Below are positions 24,355 through 36,307 of a stretch of 64,000 bases of DNA, one piece after another. The notes under the pieces are model-generated. The model did not search any database. It saw only the letters and a program-made list of their open reading frames with translations, and was not told where the DNA came from. A program made the translations under genes and the position numbers. Position 1 is the stretch's first letter. Every line of letters begins with the position of its first letter. Where the stretch lies: assembly GCA_958496175.1 (NCBI GenBank), contig OY292277.1:2666001-2730000 (forward strand). The letters are read 5' to 3'. Origin of the DNA: Sisyra terminalis (lineage: Eukaryota; Arthropoda; Insecta; Neuroptera; Sisyridae).

Positions 24355-24488
24355 TTATTAAGGCCATCGAGGCAAAGTATGCCAATTTCCCCAAAAAAAT
24401 CGCCCGCTTTCATTGTTGTCAACACTCGGCCCGTTTCGCTTAGTACTTCCAAAATGCCATCGGCAATAATGAACATTTCTCGAGCCAC
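24355..24488 (-). CDS. Cngl: Cngl exon I: CNBD beta-roll with phosphate-binding cassette
   Basis: Acceptor TTTGCTTTTCAG and donor GTAAGT give 134 nt, or 44 codons plus two bases. The peptide reads VAREMFIIADGILEVLSETG, RVLTTMKAGDFFGEIGIL and CLDGLN. FGEIGIL is the conserved phosphate-binding cassette entry, whose Gly-Glu contacts the ribose and phosphate of cAMP or cGMP. No ORF of 60 codons covers this exon; it was found by matching the CNBD continuation after exon H. The open codon (AA) is closed by the first base of the next exon to give Lys. Confidence 0.95.
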
Positions 24489-25735
24489 CTGAAAAGCAAA
24501 AAAAAAATAATTAATAACCTGATGAAATTTTAAATAAAATATTTTGAAATTTAAAAAACTATTGAATTTTTGAGGCTACCAGGGCCTTATGTAAACCTTG
24601 GCTTAATTAATTTTTTTCATTCCCCTGTAGAAACTCTTTTTAGATCAATTAAATTGATTATGATTTGAATTTAATATCTCTATACCACCTGTATTCAAAA
24701 CACCCACCTTTTGCTTTTCTCCCAGCCTACTTTAGTTATTCCTTCCATTTAAAATTTCCACTCCTGTTTTCCAGTACCCACATTTTCCGATTTTCCCACT
24801 TTTCCTTCTAGCAAACCATTAATTTTAAATCCCCCTCCTCCACAGAAAAAAAAACAGAAAATTCTATGACAATATAATTTAATATCCCATATATAAATGA
24901 AATGAAAATTTATTCATTACAGAACAATAAAGTGTTGTTTTTACATATAATAGTTTATCTTGAGAAGAGCGTTTTTCTTCCGGAAAAACGTTTCTTCTCT
25001 ATTGGTTTCCATTTCTTTCTCGGACGACGTTCAAGTCAAAGATAATTAAATTTTAATTAAAAACGGCACCAAGCATTAGTGAATACAAATGTCACATTTT
25101 CCGCTCGCTTATGTGAACATTTACTTTGACTTCCCACCTTCACCCCGCCCCACCCCCCCGCCATAGTGCAATGTTATAAACTAGAAATAGATAGGGGTTG
25201 CCATGTTATAAATGAATGTATATGTCCATCTCCATTTTGTTGAGAACAAAAAGAAAATTGGTATTGGGATGGAAGAAAATCATTTTTTTTTTTGTTGTAT
25301 AAAGGGCAATTATTATGGATTTGATGAGATTTTATGAGAAAACTGAAATCTTTTGTCAGCCTTGTATGTCTTTAGAGGCTTTGTGTGTCGGCAAATTACA
25401 AATGGGGGATGTTTGGTTTTTATTGTCGACGAGAGATGTAATAAGGGATGATTTTAATTGAGATTTGATCTCAGACAATTTCAAAAGCAAGTGATAATGA
25501 TGCAGAATCTAATCATTTTCAATAGATGCAAAAAAATGCCTCTATCATTTTTCTCCATCCCGTTTTTCATTTAATTGGACCATTTGGTTTTGATGATATC
25601 CCTTAAGTTTAGTGTACAATTATTCGGAAATTCTTGCAGTTCTCACGAATTTTGCTCTTGTTAATAAAGCAAAAGAAGAGCTTTTGAAAGGAACCTCTGG
25701 AGTATAGGAATTAGTTACTAGAATTCATATATCTA
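24489..25735. other. Intron of Cngl, no gene seen
   Basis: AT-rich non-coding sequence with a C-rich patch at 25138-25163. No repeat family recognised. Confidence 0.4.
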
Positions 25736-25737
25736 TA

Positions 25738-27252
25738 ATAGGATGTCCGTTATTTTCCAAATTGTTTTTTTTACAGCGATTGCCCCCTGAATTTTTAGTT
25801 TAAGATACAAAAAAAAAATATCCAATACAATTAAGCTCTTAATTTCTGGATTAAACCGTGCCGGAATCATGTTACTTTTACCATTTAAATAACATGGAAT
25901 TATTTGACTTTTTATTTTTAATTTTTTTTCTCAAAAACAAATAGATCAAAAGATTTATAATTAAACTATTCTGACGTAAAATTTAACGCTCTACAAAAAA
26001 GGTCTCTTATGAATTTTCGATTAAATCACTCCATTCAAAGTTATTCAACATTTCACTTTTTAACGACAAATCAATCGACTATAGGCTCAATAAAAATGAC
26101 GTTGACTACAAGTTCTAAAAAATTTCTCATAGATGGCGTCAGGTGAAATGGTAAAAATTCGAATTTTCATTGAACTTTTGTTGATAGTCTCATTAATTAC
26201 TATGAAATTCACTTCGTAGGTACAAAATATTGATTAAAGTACGAAAATTTATCCTGGATAACCAAAATAAGATTTTTTCGCTGACTTTGAACAGTTATAC
26301 TGTGTATACAATATATAGAATATATTGCGGTCCAATTTATAGAGTATAATTTAATATAATAGTATATAAAAATCGTACCATAAACATAAAATTAAACAGA
26401 AGTTCAAACAAAAATATTCGTGACGTTTTGCCCACATACGTATTTCGATTGCCAAGCAATCTTCCTCAGTGGTTATCAAGTATTTTGGATCACTCCGTAG
26501 CTGCTTTGTGATGATTCATGTGAATCATGTGAAAAGAGTAATCCAAACTACTTGATGACTACTGAGGAAGATTGCTTGGCAATCGAAATACGTGCCTGAG
26601 CAATACATCACGAATATTTTTGTTTGAACTTCTGATCAAATTTATGGTATGATTTTTATATATTATTATACTAAATTGGACCGCAATATATTCTATATAT
26701 TGTATACACAGTTATCCTGGATAAATTGAATTTCACGACTATAGCGAATGCGGATTTTAGGTCACCTGTTTTAATTGTCAAAAAATGTTTTTTTTTGTTT
26801 AATTTTCAGTTCAAGCCATAAAATTAACACAAATAATCACTTGCGCTCTAATGATAATAATTTTTATCTTCTCTTCCAATGATTTTATAGTTAAAAATAG
26901 TAAAAATGAGCAAAAAGTTGAAAATATTAGGCACAAATTAAATGTTGAATAACTTTTAATGGAGTGATTTAATCGAAAATTTATGAGAGACCTTTTTTGT
27001 AGAGCGTTAAATTTTACGTCAGAATAATTTAACCTTAAATCTTTTTATTTATTTGTTTCTGAGAAAAAAATAATAAATGGTAAAAAGTAAAAGAATCCCA
27101 TGTTATTTAAATGGTAAAAGTAACATGATTCCGGCACGATTTAATCCAGAAATTAAGAGCTTAATTGTATTGGATAGTTTTTTTATATCTTAAACTAAAA
27201 ATTCAGGGGGCGATCGCTGTAAAAAAATCAATTTGATAAATAATAGACACCC
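25738..27252. mobile_element. Foldback element interrupted by a family II insertion
   Basis: The left arm (TAGGATGTCCGTTATTTTCC, AGCTCTTAATTTCTGGATTA, CCGGAATCATGTTACTTTTA) recurs inverted at 27090-27250. Each arm is about 450 bp and carries the exact 17-mer CTACAAAAAAGGTCTCT (25991-26007 plus, 26986-27002 minus). The centre holds a family II element at 26262-26711. Non-coding. Confidence 0.85.
26262..26711. mobile_element. Foldback family II copy with 13-bp target duplication
   Basis: A 450-bp insert between exact direct repeats TTATCCTGGATAA (26249-26261 and 26712-26724). One end is ATAAGATTTTTTCGCTGACT with GAACAGTTATACTG; the other ends GTATACACAG. Inside are two inverted copies of a segment with CTGAGGA (26562), hairpin GATTGC-TTG-GCAATC and GAAA (26585). 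No coding capacity. The asymmetry of the ends is the reverse of that in the 11357 copy, which is inserted in the other orientation. Confidence 0.85.
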
Positions 27253-28361
27253 TAATCTAAAACGATTTCAACAGGATTTATTTAATTCAAAAAAAAATTA
27301 AAAAAATGAAGTTTCTTTTAACTTTATTGCTTAATTCATATGCATTCAAGTTCACGTTAAATACCTTAAAAAAACTCTAGAAATCCCTTTTACAAATGTA
27401 GCATTTAGTTTTTCACACAACCCTAAAGTTAAACTTTAAATTTCGATAACAATTCCTCACTATTTAACCGCTTTATACCTTTTATTTTACTTTAAATATC
27501 TTCAACAAATCCAACACTTTTTTTTTCCATCCCCAATCGATTTTTAAAGCCGATAAACTATATACGTACAACCCGGCGTACAGGATGAGGGAGCTTTAAG
27601 CTCCCCCTTTCGATAAATAACGTTCAAGCACTTCATTAATATTATTAAAATACAGCTGCTGATCCCAGCGACCTTGGTTCGATTTTCCCAGATTAAAACA
27701 CTTGAACGTTTTTTGATAAATTAATTCGAGAGATTTTCCCCTTCATAAAAAACAAAAAAAAAACGATATCATTTTCACCTTTAAATAAAACATCCCCCAA
27801 ATTAGTGTCAGAATTCGACTTTAAATTATCCCCGACTTGACATTAAATCCCGTGGGGAAACTGTGCGAAAAATTAAACATAACTTTTATAAATAATCCCA
27901 CTTATCAAATTTTGACAATTTTTTTTTTAGCAGATATTTTTCTAAAGCTATTCTCTACTAACGAGAATGTAAAATGAGATTCTAAATTCTGTCACGGGTC
28001 ACGGGGGGATGAGGGAAAATTTCGTGCGGGCGGTTTTGAATAGCGGGGATGAATTGCCGAGAAGCTCAAATTCAACCCTTTTCTCGTATGAGACTTGGTC
28101 AGGTATAATTGGAACAGTCGAAAAACGGGCAAAATTAATGAAAGGATTTCGAGTGAGCCGAGAAAAGCTCTCGTTGAAATAAGCTCGAAGCTTTGTCGGT
28201 TTTTCCTTACACTTTTCTCTATTGATTTGTGATTCTAAAACCAGTACTTGAACAAAACAAGTTCATCTTTACTATAAATACCAAAAAATTTCTGTAAGCA
28301 CTCAATTGTTTTGATCCCTCCCCTTGCTGGCAAGCGTTAAAAGTTAAATCGTATTCAAAAT
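27253..28361. other. Intron of Cngl, no gene seen
   Basis: AT-rich. It includes a strong short hairpin GGGAGCTTTAAGCTCCC (about 27588-27605). No coding signal. Confidence 0.45.
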
Positions 28362-29290
28362 AAGATTTTTTTCGCTGATTTTGAACAGTTATACTGTCTA
28401 TATAATGTATAGAATATATTCCGGTCCAATTTCTGTGGAATAATTTAATAAAATAATATATTTAAAAATTATACTATAAAATATTCGTGACGTATTGCCC
28501 AGATACGTATTTCGATTGCCAAGAAATCATCCTTAGTGGTCATCAAGTAGTTTGGATCACTCCGTAACTGCTTTGGGATGATTTACAAAATATATATACA
28601 TATTCTAATATTCTTAATATGTATTCTGTGTTATTATTCTGTGTTCTGTATATTGTGTTCACAGTATAACTATTTTATGTTTATGGTATGATTTTTATAT
28701 ATTATTATTTTAAATTATTAAAATATACTACATATATTGGACCGCAATATATTCTATATATTGTATTCACAGTATAACTGTTCAAAGTCAGCGAAAAAAT
28801 CTTTTTTTGACAATGTTGGAAAGTAGGTACGGAGTGATTCAAAATACTTGATGACCACTAAAGAAAATTGTTTGGCAATCGAAATACGTATCGGGGCAAT
28901 ACGTCACGAATATTTTTGTTTGAACTTCTGTTCAAATTTATGTTTATGGTATGTTTTTTATATATTACTATATTAAATTATACTACATAAATTGGATCGG
29001 AATATTATCTATATATAGTATACACAGTAAAACTGTTCAGTCAGCGAAAAAACAGAAGTTCAAGCAAAAATATTTGTGATGTATTGCCCAGATACGTATT
29101 TCGATTGCAAAGCAACATTCGTCAGTGGTCATCAAGTAGTTTGGATCACTCCGTAACTGCTTTGTGAAGATTGCTTGGCAATCGAAATACGTATCTGGGT
29201 AATACGCCACGAATATTTTTGTTTGAACTTCTGTTCAAATTTATGTTTATAGTATGATTTTTATATATTATTATATTAAATTAAATTGTA
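28362..29290. repeat. Array of rearranged family II copies
   Basis: At least three partial or full copies lie head to tail. The CGCTGACTTTGAACAG/ACTGT end occurs near 28375, 28785 and 29040, and GGCAATCGAAATACGTA segments occur near 28880 and 29180, with their inverse near 28510 and 29100. Copies are truncated and fused at different points. No coding capacity. Confidence 0.8.
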
Positions 29291-30202
29291 ACAAAATAGC
29301 AAATCCAAATATAGTTTGTTAGGTAACCCCTGGTTGTTAGAATCCTATTCTGTACCGTCAACTGGTGGTATACAATGTTAACTAACCAAAAATTTAAATC
29401 CTACAAAAATTTAATTTTTTGACAAACAATTGTTTTGACTCCTCATCCCCTTGTACTCATAACAATCTATAGAGAGGTCCATTGACAAAATATACTTATA
29501 TGAGTTGAACATCTGCTTATTTAGGACCTCTGTTTAACAAGTATAAAAACAATTCTTAAGATGAAGTTATAAACCCAAAAAGTTTTTTCACAGAAATCCA
29601 TAAATTTACCTAAGACCTACGTCAATGCATTGTTGTAAACACTTTTGAGGTGAGCTTTTTCATTGGTGCAACCTGCACTGATATTTTGATGGTTTTGATA
29701 CCGTAACAATTGCGCCGACAACAATTGGTTCGTGTTAGTCAAAATGTTAACAATGCCAGAAGCGCGCACACCTGCGACACAAAGATAAAGCGCTTTTTGA
29801 TTTAAGCTCACTCATGCCGAAAGCACAATCTAAAGCCTCGAATAATCGGATGTTTATCTCGCACCCATGTTTACTTCCTCCCGCCGCCCTCACGCTCCTC
29901 ACCCAACCACTACATTCACGTTTAGAAACATGTTGTTAAACGCCTTACCCGCACACCCATACCAGCTTGCCAGTTCCTAAATTGCCGAAACAACAACGCG
30001 AAATTTATGAGGAAGACACCAAGTTAATAACGAGCCCCAAAGAAACAAGAAAATAGACGAATGATGAAGTGAATTCTTCTTCGAGACGTGAGCGTGGTGA
30101 GGGGGGGGAGGAGGTAGGGAGCGTGGTACGCGAGTTGACTTACGGAATTGTCGAGTAATTAAGTGCTGAATACGGGGAATTTTCCCTCTCGGAAAAACTT
30201 AC
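29291..30202. other. Intron of Cngl, no gene seen
   Basis: AT-rich to 29800, then moderately GC-rich (29870-30130) without a coding frame. The minus-strand ORF at 29617 is unrecognised. Confidence 0.4.
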
Positions 30203-30307
30203 CTCGCCTTTGCGGCAAATTGTATCACCGGGGGTGAAGATGTAGGCCTTCATTTTTAAGACAAGGTCGTGCAAGAATTCCGGTTGGCATTCCTGGAAAA
30301 TGGTGAC
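30203..30307 (-). CDS. Cngl: Cngl exon H: start of the cyclic-nucleotide-binding domain
   Basis: This exon has 35 codons, is phase 0 on both sides, and has a strong GTAAGT donor. It reads VTIFQECQPEFLHDLVLKMK then AYIFTPGDTICRKGE. This corresponds to the N-terminal helix and first beta strands of the CNBD; the F-TPGDxICRKGE segment is the conserved beta-2/beta-3 turn in CNG channels. It continues without a gap into the next exon (VAREMFIIADG). The tail of the open frame beyond 30203 (VSFSER...) is intronic read-through, not protein. Confidence 0.95.
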
Positions 30308-30364
30308 CTGGAACAAGAAGAAAATTGTAACTCCATTTGTATGATTACCGTTGGAGACGGGTAC
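30308..30364 (-). other. 57-nt in-frame, stop-free intron between C-linker and CNBD exons
   Basis: The intron runs GTACCC...TTCTTGTTCCAG on the minus strand. It is 57 nt, divisible by three, phase 0, and contains no stop codon. Removing it restores LSVLKKVTIFQECQ, the normal CNG-family wording, so splicing is expected. If retained it would add 19 residues (VPVSNGNHTNGVTIFFLFQ) at the entrance of the binding domain. The acceptor is pyrimidine-rich and good. The donor GTACCC departs from GTAAGT at three positions. Confidence 0.85.
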
Positions 30365-30621
30365 CTTTTTAAGCACACTGAGATTGACGTGCAGCGCCAA
30401 TTCGGTTTTGAGTTTATCAGGCAAGAGGCCCAAAGCGGTGTTGATGTCGCCGCCGCCTTGGATTCGGCCACGCGACCACGAATAGTCGTACCAACGTAAA
30501 ACGCGTCGTTTCATTCCACCAGGAACCTTGTGGTGCCGCATGTACGTCTTGGCACCGTCCAACAATCGCTCGAACTCCAACCGATTGGCGTTTCGGTTCG
30601 TTATCACATTTCCGACTTGAC
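30365..30621 (-). CDS. Cngl: Cngl exon G: C-linker
   Basis: This 257-nt exon has acceptor GGATAG and donor AAAAAG|GTACCC (weak). It starts with two bases closing the Gly codon of ATIVG, then 85 codons: QVGNVITNRNANRLEFERLL, DGAKTYMRHHKVPGGMKRRV, LRWYDYSWSRGRIQGGGDIN and on to LALHVNLSVLKK. This is the C-linker that couples nucleotide binding to S6 opening. The motif of a basic helix followed by YDYxW is diagnostic of CNG and HCN channels. It ends in phase 0 directly before a 57-nt intron, so a single reading frame runs through this exon, the intron and the next exon. Confidence 0.95.
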
Positions 30622-32212
30622 CTATCCAGAGAGAAATCAAACATTAAACAGCTGCTTTTATCGCGAGCTTATCAAATGCAACAATGTCACTTCCGCAGCC
30701 ATTAAAGTGCCACATGGAAGCTTTCGCTGTAGCTTTTGAATCATATTTCACGATGCATAAACTCGAGCGAACGAAAGTCGTTTATCTGTCGTGGCTATAA
30801 AATTTGCAACTTTTAAATTTTTCTACTCTTATGCCATTCTTTGTCGATTTTATTGTGGTCTATATAGGGAAAATATTTATGCACTTAGTTAGATGAGAAT
30901 GTCGAGGAAAAATTATCTCAACAAACTTTTATTTACCTTGGAGAATATGAAATTCGATTCATTTCCTTATTTTGAAACAATTTTCGAGAATATTCTCAAG
31001 AGGTTTTAGTCAATCAGAAATTAAATTCCTTCGACTTATTTTTCGAGATTATTCCTTCCTAACATAAATCTAGTTATCCAGGATTTTCTAGAAATTTTTG
31101 GTTCTTTATTCTTATTATGCATTAAGTAACCGTTCTGGAATGAAAATTTTTAAGCAAAAATCCAAAATTCGAATGATAGAAAGGAACTATCAAATTGAAA
31201 TATTCCCATTTATAAGTCAGACATTTTGAAAAAAGTATATTTCAAAATGAAACTCAAATTATCAACGTTACCTTGGAATTTAATGATCGCTTTATTTTTT
31301 CCAGCGCCATTTTCTTCAAATTATTCCCGATAATATTTTATTGAAACATTATTAATTTAAGTTCCAAAAGCTTTAAATTTTCATTTAGCATTCAATCCAG
31401 CTTCAGATTTCACCACAACAAAGTATCGAAAACATTGCCTTCCATAAAAATGTCATTTACAATGGAATACCTAACCAATCACAATTATTCAATATTAAAC
31501 AGTATTTAACCACAAATCTTTCGAAAACACCCAAACAAACACTTATCAATTGCTTTTAACACTTATTAAAATATTTACACAAATTTTTTTGCGACTTAAA
31601 TGCAAAAAATGCCCCAATTGCATAGCCCACAAATGTCCCATGTAAAATATTATTCAGTAATGTTTACAAAACAAAAGTTTTATTTTGATATAACTACAAA
31701 CTTTGATCAAAGTTTTAAATAAATTTTCTCAAACAAGAACCGGGAATTTTAAAATATGAGAAAACTTAAATATTATTAAAAATAGTTTATTTAATCGTGA
31801 TTATTTATATTGACAAAAGCAATTATATTAATAATTATGCTTGGAACTAACTTTTAATCATTTAAATTACTAAACTTTAAAAAATTATAATTAGAACATA
31901 TAAAACTTTTACAAAAGCCGATTAATAGTCGATAATTTTTTAGACAAATTTATTTGTTCTCAACTGATAACCTTAGATTACACATTAAATATATCCTATC
32001 AATAATTTGGACTAAATAATCTTGTACAAACGTATTTCTTGCAACTAATGTACTTGTATTAATTGCAACATTAAAGATTTTATGCATTTTAATTTGGCAA
32101 AAGATTCAGGCATGTAAATAATTATAAGTACTGATTCTATGGTGTTAACATTATTTGGATTGTATGTTTAACATTGATAAGTATTTTATTTATTTCCGAG
32201 TCACAATAAATT
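30622..32212. other. Intron of Cngl, no gene seen
   Basis: Very AT-rich. No coding signal or repeat family recognised. Confidence 0.45.
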
Positions 32213-32331
32213 GATGGATAGTAATATATGTTATGGGACTCAATTTCTTCTCAAAACGAGTCAAAAACTGTTGAAACGCGTCGTAATAAAGAAGAAATTG
32301 AGTCCCATAACACATATATTATTATCCATTA
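32213..32331. repeat. Short, near-perfect foldback
   Basis: Arms of about 40 nt (TTATGGGACTCAATTTCTTC and its inverse) flank a 39-nt loop (32252-32290). It would make a strong RNA hairpin if transcribed. Confidence 0.8.
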
Positions 32332-34220
32332 CTTGGATTGTATGATTTTAAGTTCGTGGGAATTGCAGAATTATAAGATTCGATAATTCTAGGAGTTCGA
32401 ATGATAAGTTTAAGTTTTCCATCGATTTTACGTACAGAGTTGTATACATTGGTATACACAAACTATTCATTTACAATTTGCAAGATTTCCCGAAATGTTT
32501 GTATCTAGAAGTACAAATTTAATGTAATATATACGTGATTTGGATTAAATGACTTATAATTTCACGAGAGTTTCAGTATTATTTGTCTAGTATTACGATT
32601 ATTAAAACGTCCACGAGATTAGAAATAAATTATTTTAAATTCGTGGAATTCCAAAATTATAAGTTTTCTAGATATACGAAAGTTAAAGTACATGAGATTT
32701 GGATTAAATGATTTGAAAATCGCTAGATTTATAGCGTTTTTTTACTTAGAGGGTCCTATGTTATCTAGATGTATTTCATTCATTTTTAATTCGCAAGAAT
32801 TCCAGAAATATCCATATCTAAAGATATAAATGCTTAGGTATGGAATCTATGATTTTAAATTCGCAAAAGTTCCAGTATTATCATATTTTTGGGTCCTCTG
32901 AGGATATTTGTCTGTAAGGAAAAGCTCCACTTTAATAATTGATTATAAATTGGTTGTTTTATTGTATATCTACTTAAGTTTTCCCACCGATCTCAGCTTG
33001 AGTTTCAAAGTTCATTTAGTACATTTACGTTAGTTTCAAAATCGAGGAAACTTATTCTTTACACTCCAACTCCTTGGAAGCTTTAAATATTCGGCATTAT
33101 CGTAATCTAAAATTAACAAATATCATGCCCAGAACATTATCCAAAATATAATATTTGAATGAACTTACTTTTCCAATTATTTTCGTTGTTCAAAAGACTC
33201 ATTATTCTTTTACACTGGTCAAAATAATGAAATATTTTGTGTTTAGGCTTGTACGTTAACTTTTGACTATATGAATTCCCTTTTTTATCGTTTTTATCAC
33301 ATATTACTTTCACTCAATCGCTATTAGCTCACGAAGGAATATACTATTTTCCAATTATTGTCATTGTCTTTTACCAACATGCACAGGAAATAAATTTTCC
33401 TGCCTACAAATGATTTAACACAAATAGTTTTTATTTTAAAAAGTTTATTTCATTGGGACCTAGTTGTGTACATCATGAATCCGACAATCATACTGTGATT
33501 ATTGAAAAGTATCAGTTTTTAAAAATTCCGGTTAAAATTTCATAGGTAATAATTGAAATTTAAAATTTTTGATTATTACCAACCAATTCTTTCTTTTAAT
33601 AAATAAAATAATTAACGTTCGATGATGATTATTAATAAAGTGAATATTGTGTAACAGATCTAACGACCAATTCGTACAAAATAGATCTTAATAAATCGAA
33701 AATAAGGAGTATTAAAATATTCATCTTTGTCTTGTTTTTTTTTTTTATGTATAACTAACTAAACCCGACAGACGTTGTCCTGCCAGCCAATAGTTGTAAA
33801 TAGATAACTTGAATTTAGGAAAAGAAGCTTGAGAATTATTTGAATCATCTTCCTTATCAACCCACAGAATCCCTCGTTGTACCAATTATAACTCACCGTC
33901 AATATATACATTAATCAATTACGTTTTAAGAACCTCTACTTCTAAAAATTACTATACAATTATAACAATGAAGTATTGACCGTTAACGACTATTGAATTG
34001 GCCGTTGAAAAAGCCGTTTTTTTTTGCGATCGCAGGTATATTTTGGACGCAAGAAAAAGATAAAAACAATCTTTGAAGCGGATTATATATCGTGACCAAA
34101 ATTTCAGCTAAATAGATGCAAAACTTTTTGAGTTTTTGAAATCTACACAAACCCAAATAACAATTCTATGTAAATAGATAAAACATAGATTATTCATTGT
34201 TTATTTAAATCAGAGATTGT
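32332..34220. other. Intron of Cngl, no gene seen
   Basis: AT-rich, with repeated short phrases (AAATTCGTGGAATTCCA-like) between 32340 and 32890 that suggest old local duplication. No coding signal. Confidence 0.4.
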
Positions 34221-34430
34221 CAGAGGTGGCCAACCCGCGAAATGCATCAGACTTTTGTAAAATGCATACATTTTATAATGACCAAAGTGGTGAAAATCAA
34301 TATTTTATAAATGTTTACAGAGTATCTAAATTAAGTATGGAGAACTTGAGATATAACTTTAATAGTGGCTCGCGGAGTTATGATGCATTTCCGAAGGGAC
34401 CCGTAATACAATTTGGGTTGGCCACCTCTG
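34221..34430. mobile_element. hAT-like MITE
   Basis: A 210-bp element with terminal inverted repeats CAGAGGTGGCCAACCC and GGGTTGGCCACCTCTG, of the CAGNGGT type known from hAT transposons. A second inverted pair (GAAATGCATCA, TGATGCATTTC) lies just inside. I could not find the expected 8-bp target duplication. The 85-codon plus-strand ORF overlapping it (34217-34474) is repeat sequence. Confidence 0.7.
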
Positions 34431-36124
34431 ATTTAAAATATGCTGATTGTTTGATATCTCAGAAAAGAACATAGATATTTAATTAAAGGGTCCAATTTAT
34501 ATCCAACTGATGGATGTCAATTTAATTATTTTAATCGGACTTCTTCTATATGTAACTTTTATTATTAATAATTAACCTGTTCTTCCGAAGAAAAATTATT
34601 TGAACTTAATTACAAAGTTTCTATCAAATCAGTAAAGCTGTCTTCAGATTGGAACCATAAGTGAAATCAGAATAAAATATTGGTACATCTATTTAAATTG
34701 GACTTGTTTGTGGCCTTTATACCGTTTTTTTGGACAAAACACGTCTAAGATGTACCTGAAAACAAATTATTATCAAAATCAATAAACCTGTTATTGAATC
34801 ATACGAAAGAATGCAGGTAGGCAGAAATTGACGTTCGAATTATCGACCTTTGATCTATAATGATCTATGTTGTGACCGAAACCGGCTGAATTCCGAGCTG
34901 GTGTGAAATTGCAAAAATTTCTCTACCTGGTCTCAACGGGTGGTATGAAATTAACATAATTACAGCTTGAAGGCCAAAATGTGTGAAAAAGGTTGATTTA
35001 AAGTGTCACTGATGAATTCGGAATCAGGTGTTAATGTATTTATAATTGACAACAAATAATAAATACCTCAAACTGGTTTCAAATTCCTTAAACGATATAT
35101 TTAAACCTGACATTCTCTCATTTTGGTCTTCAAGCTTTTACTATTGTATTTCATATCAACAGTTGAGCATATGCTTGCATTTTTCGTACATAAACAATTT
35201 AATAATATTTTAAATGTTTTTACAAACAAATCAAATTTCAAATTTCATTTCATGGTTTCATTAAATTCTTTTGTGTATGTTAATAATATTTAATACATTT
35301 AAAAAATAAAGCATTTTATAAATTGCCAGCGTTACGATTGATATGTAGTTGATTATGTTATATGCAAATATTTTATTTATCAAATATCAGGGGACTCGGT
35401 TAACTTCGTTCCACCTAAAATTGAATTGCGAAAATCATTTGATATCGGTAATATTCCTGCATTTTTAAATATTAAATTACTAATAATAACAATAATTATT
35501 AACAATTAAATTATTATACATTGCCTTTAATTTATTTAAATATACACCCTTAAAAACATTAAGCATATTAAAACTCATATGCATACGAAAAATCCTTAAA
35601 TTCTCACCTATATATGAGTTTAAAGACATACATAGATATTTCTTAACATATTTTTGATTTATTCTTCAAAATTGAATTGTTTTTTTGGCCAATTCAATCC
35701 AAAGATCGCTATTAATCAGGGACTGGAAGCTTACTGGAAATATTTCTGTTTTCTTTAGTACTTCCATAAAGATATTTGTTTTATGGGCTAAACGACATCA
35801 TTTGTTAACTCATATTTAATTTTTGAATATTGGCCAAGGAGTTTTTACAATAATTTCCTATCCCATAGACTAATGAGCGTAATGGATCTAGAGATGGGAC
35901 CAATTGGGGCAATTTTACTTTTCCACCAAGTAGATTTACCGCTGTATTTTAACGCCTTACAATATTGGCAAATGATTTTCATTTTCCCAATTGTTCCATA
36001 TTACAATAAATATGTAAATAACACATAAATTAAATAAATAAAAAATGCCAAATTCAAACGGTTGCTAGGCGTTTTGTCAAAATAAATCACAGGCATCAAT
36101 CATTACAAATAGTATATAGGCAAG
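34431..36124. other. Intron of Cngl, no gene seen
   Basis: AT-rich. No coding signal. Confidence 0.4.
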
Positions 36125-36307
36125 TAGGCGTAAAAATTTGTAGATGATGTCGAAAGACATCTTAATCTTCTAGAGGTATAAAATATACTTTATATCCGAC
36201 TCCCATGCCTACCGAATATACATAGAAAATTTCATGAAAATTGGTCCAGCCGTTCTTGAGTTATAAATAGTGTAACTAACACGACTTTCTTCTATATATA
36301 TATAGAT
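36125..36307 (-). mobile_element. Helitron-like 5' end fragment
   Basis: On the minus strand it starts TCTATATATATATAGAAGAA and continues AAGTCGTGTTAGTTACACTA and ACGGCTGGACCAATTTTCAT. This is wording I associate with the 5' (TC-starting) ends of insect Helitrons. It is cut off after about 180 bp. Confidence 0.45.

Noticed and set aside
30140..30640. A single 166-codon exon reading
   Set aside because: It contains a 57-nt intron and runs past a strong GTAAGT donor at 30202; the family sequence fits only after splicing.
34217..34474. 85-codon plus-strand ORF
   Set aside because: Nearly all of it is the 210-bp hAT-like MITE.
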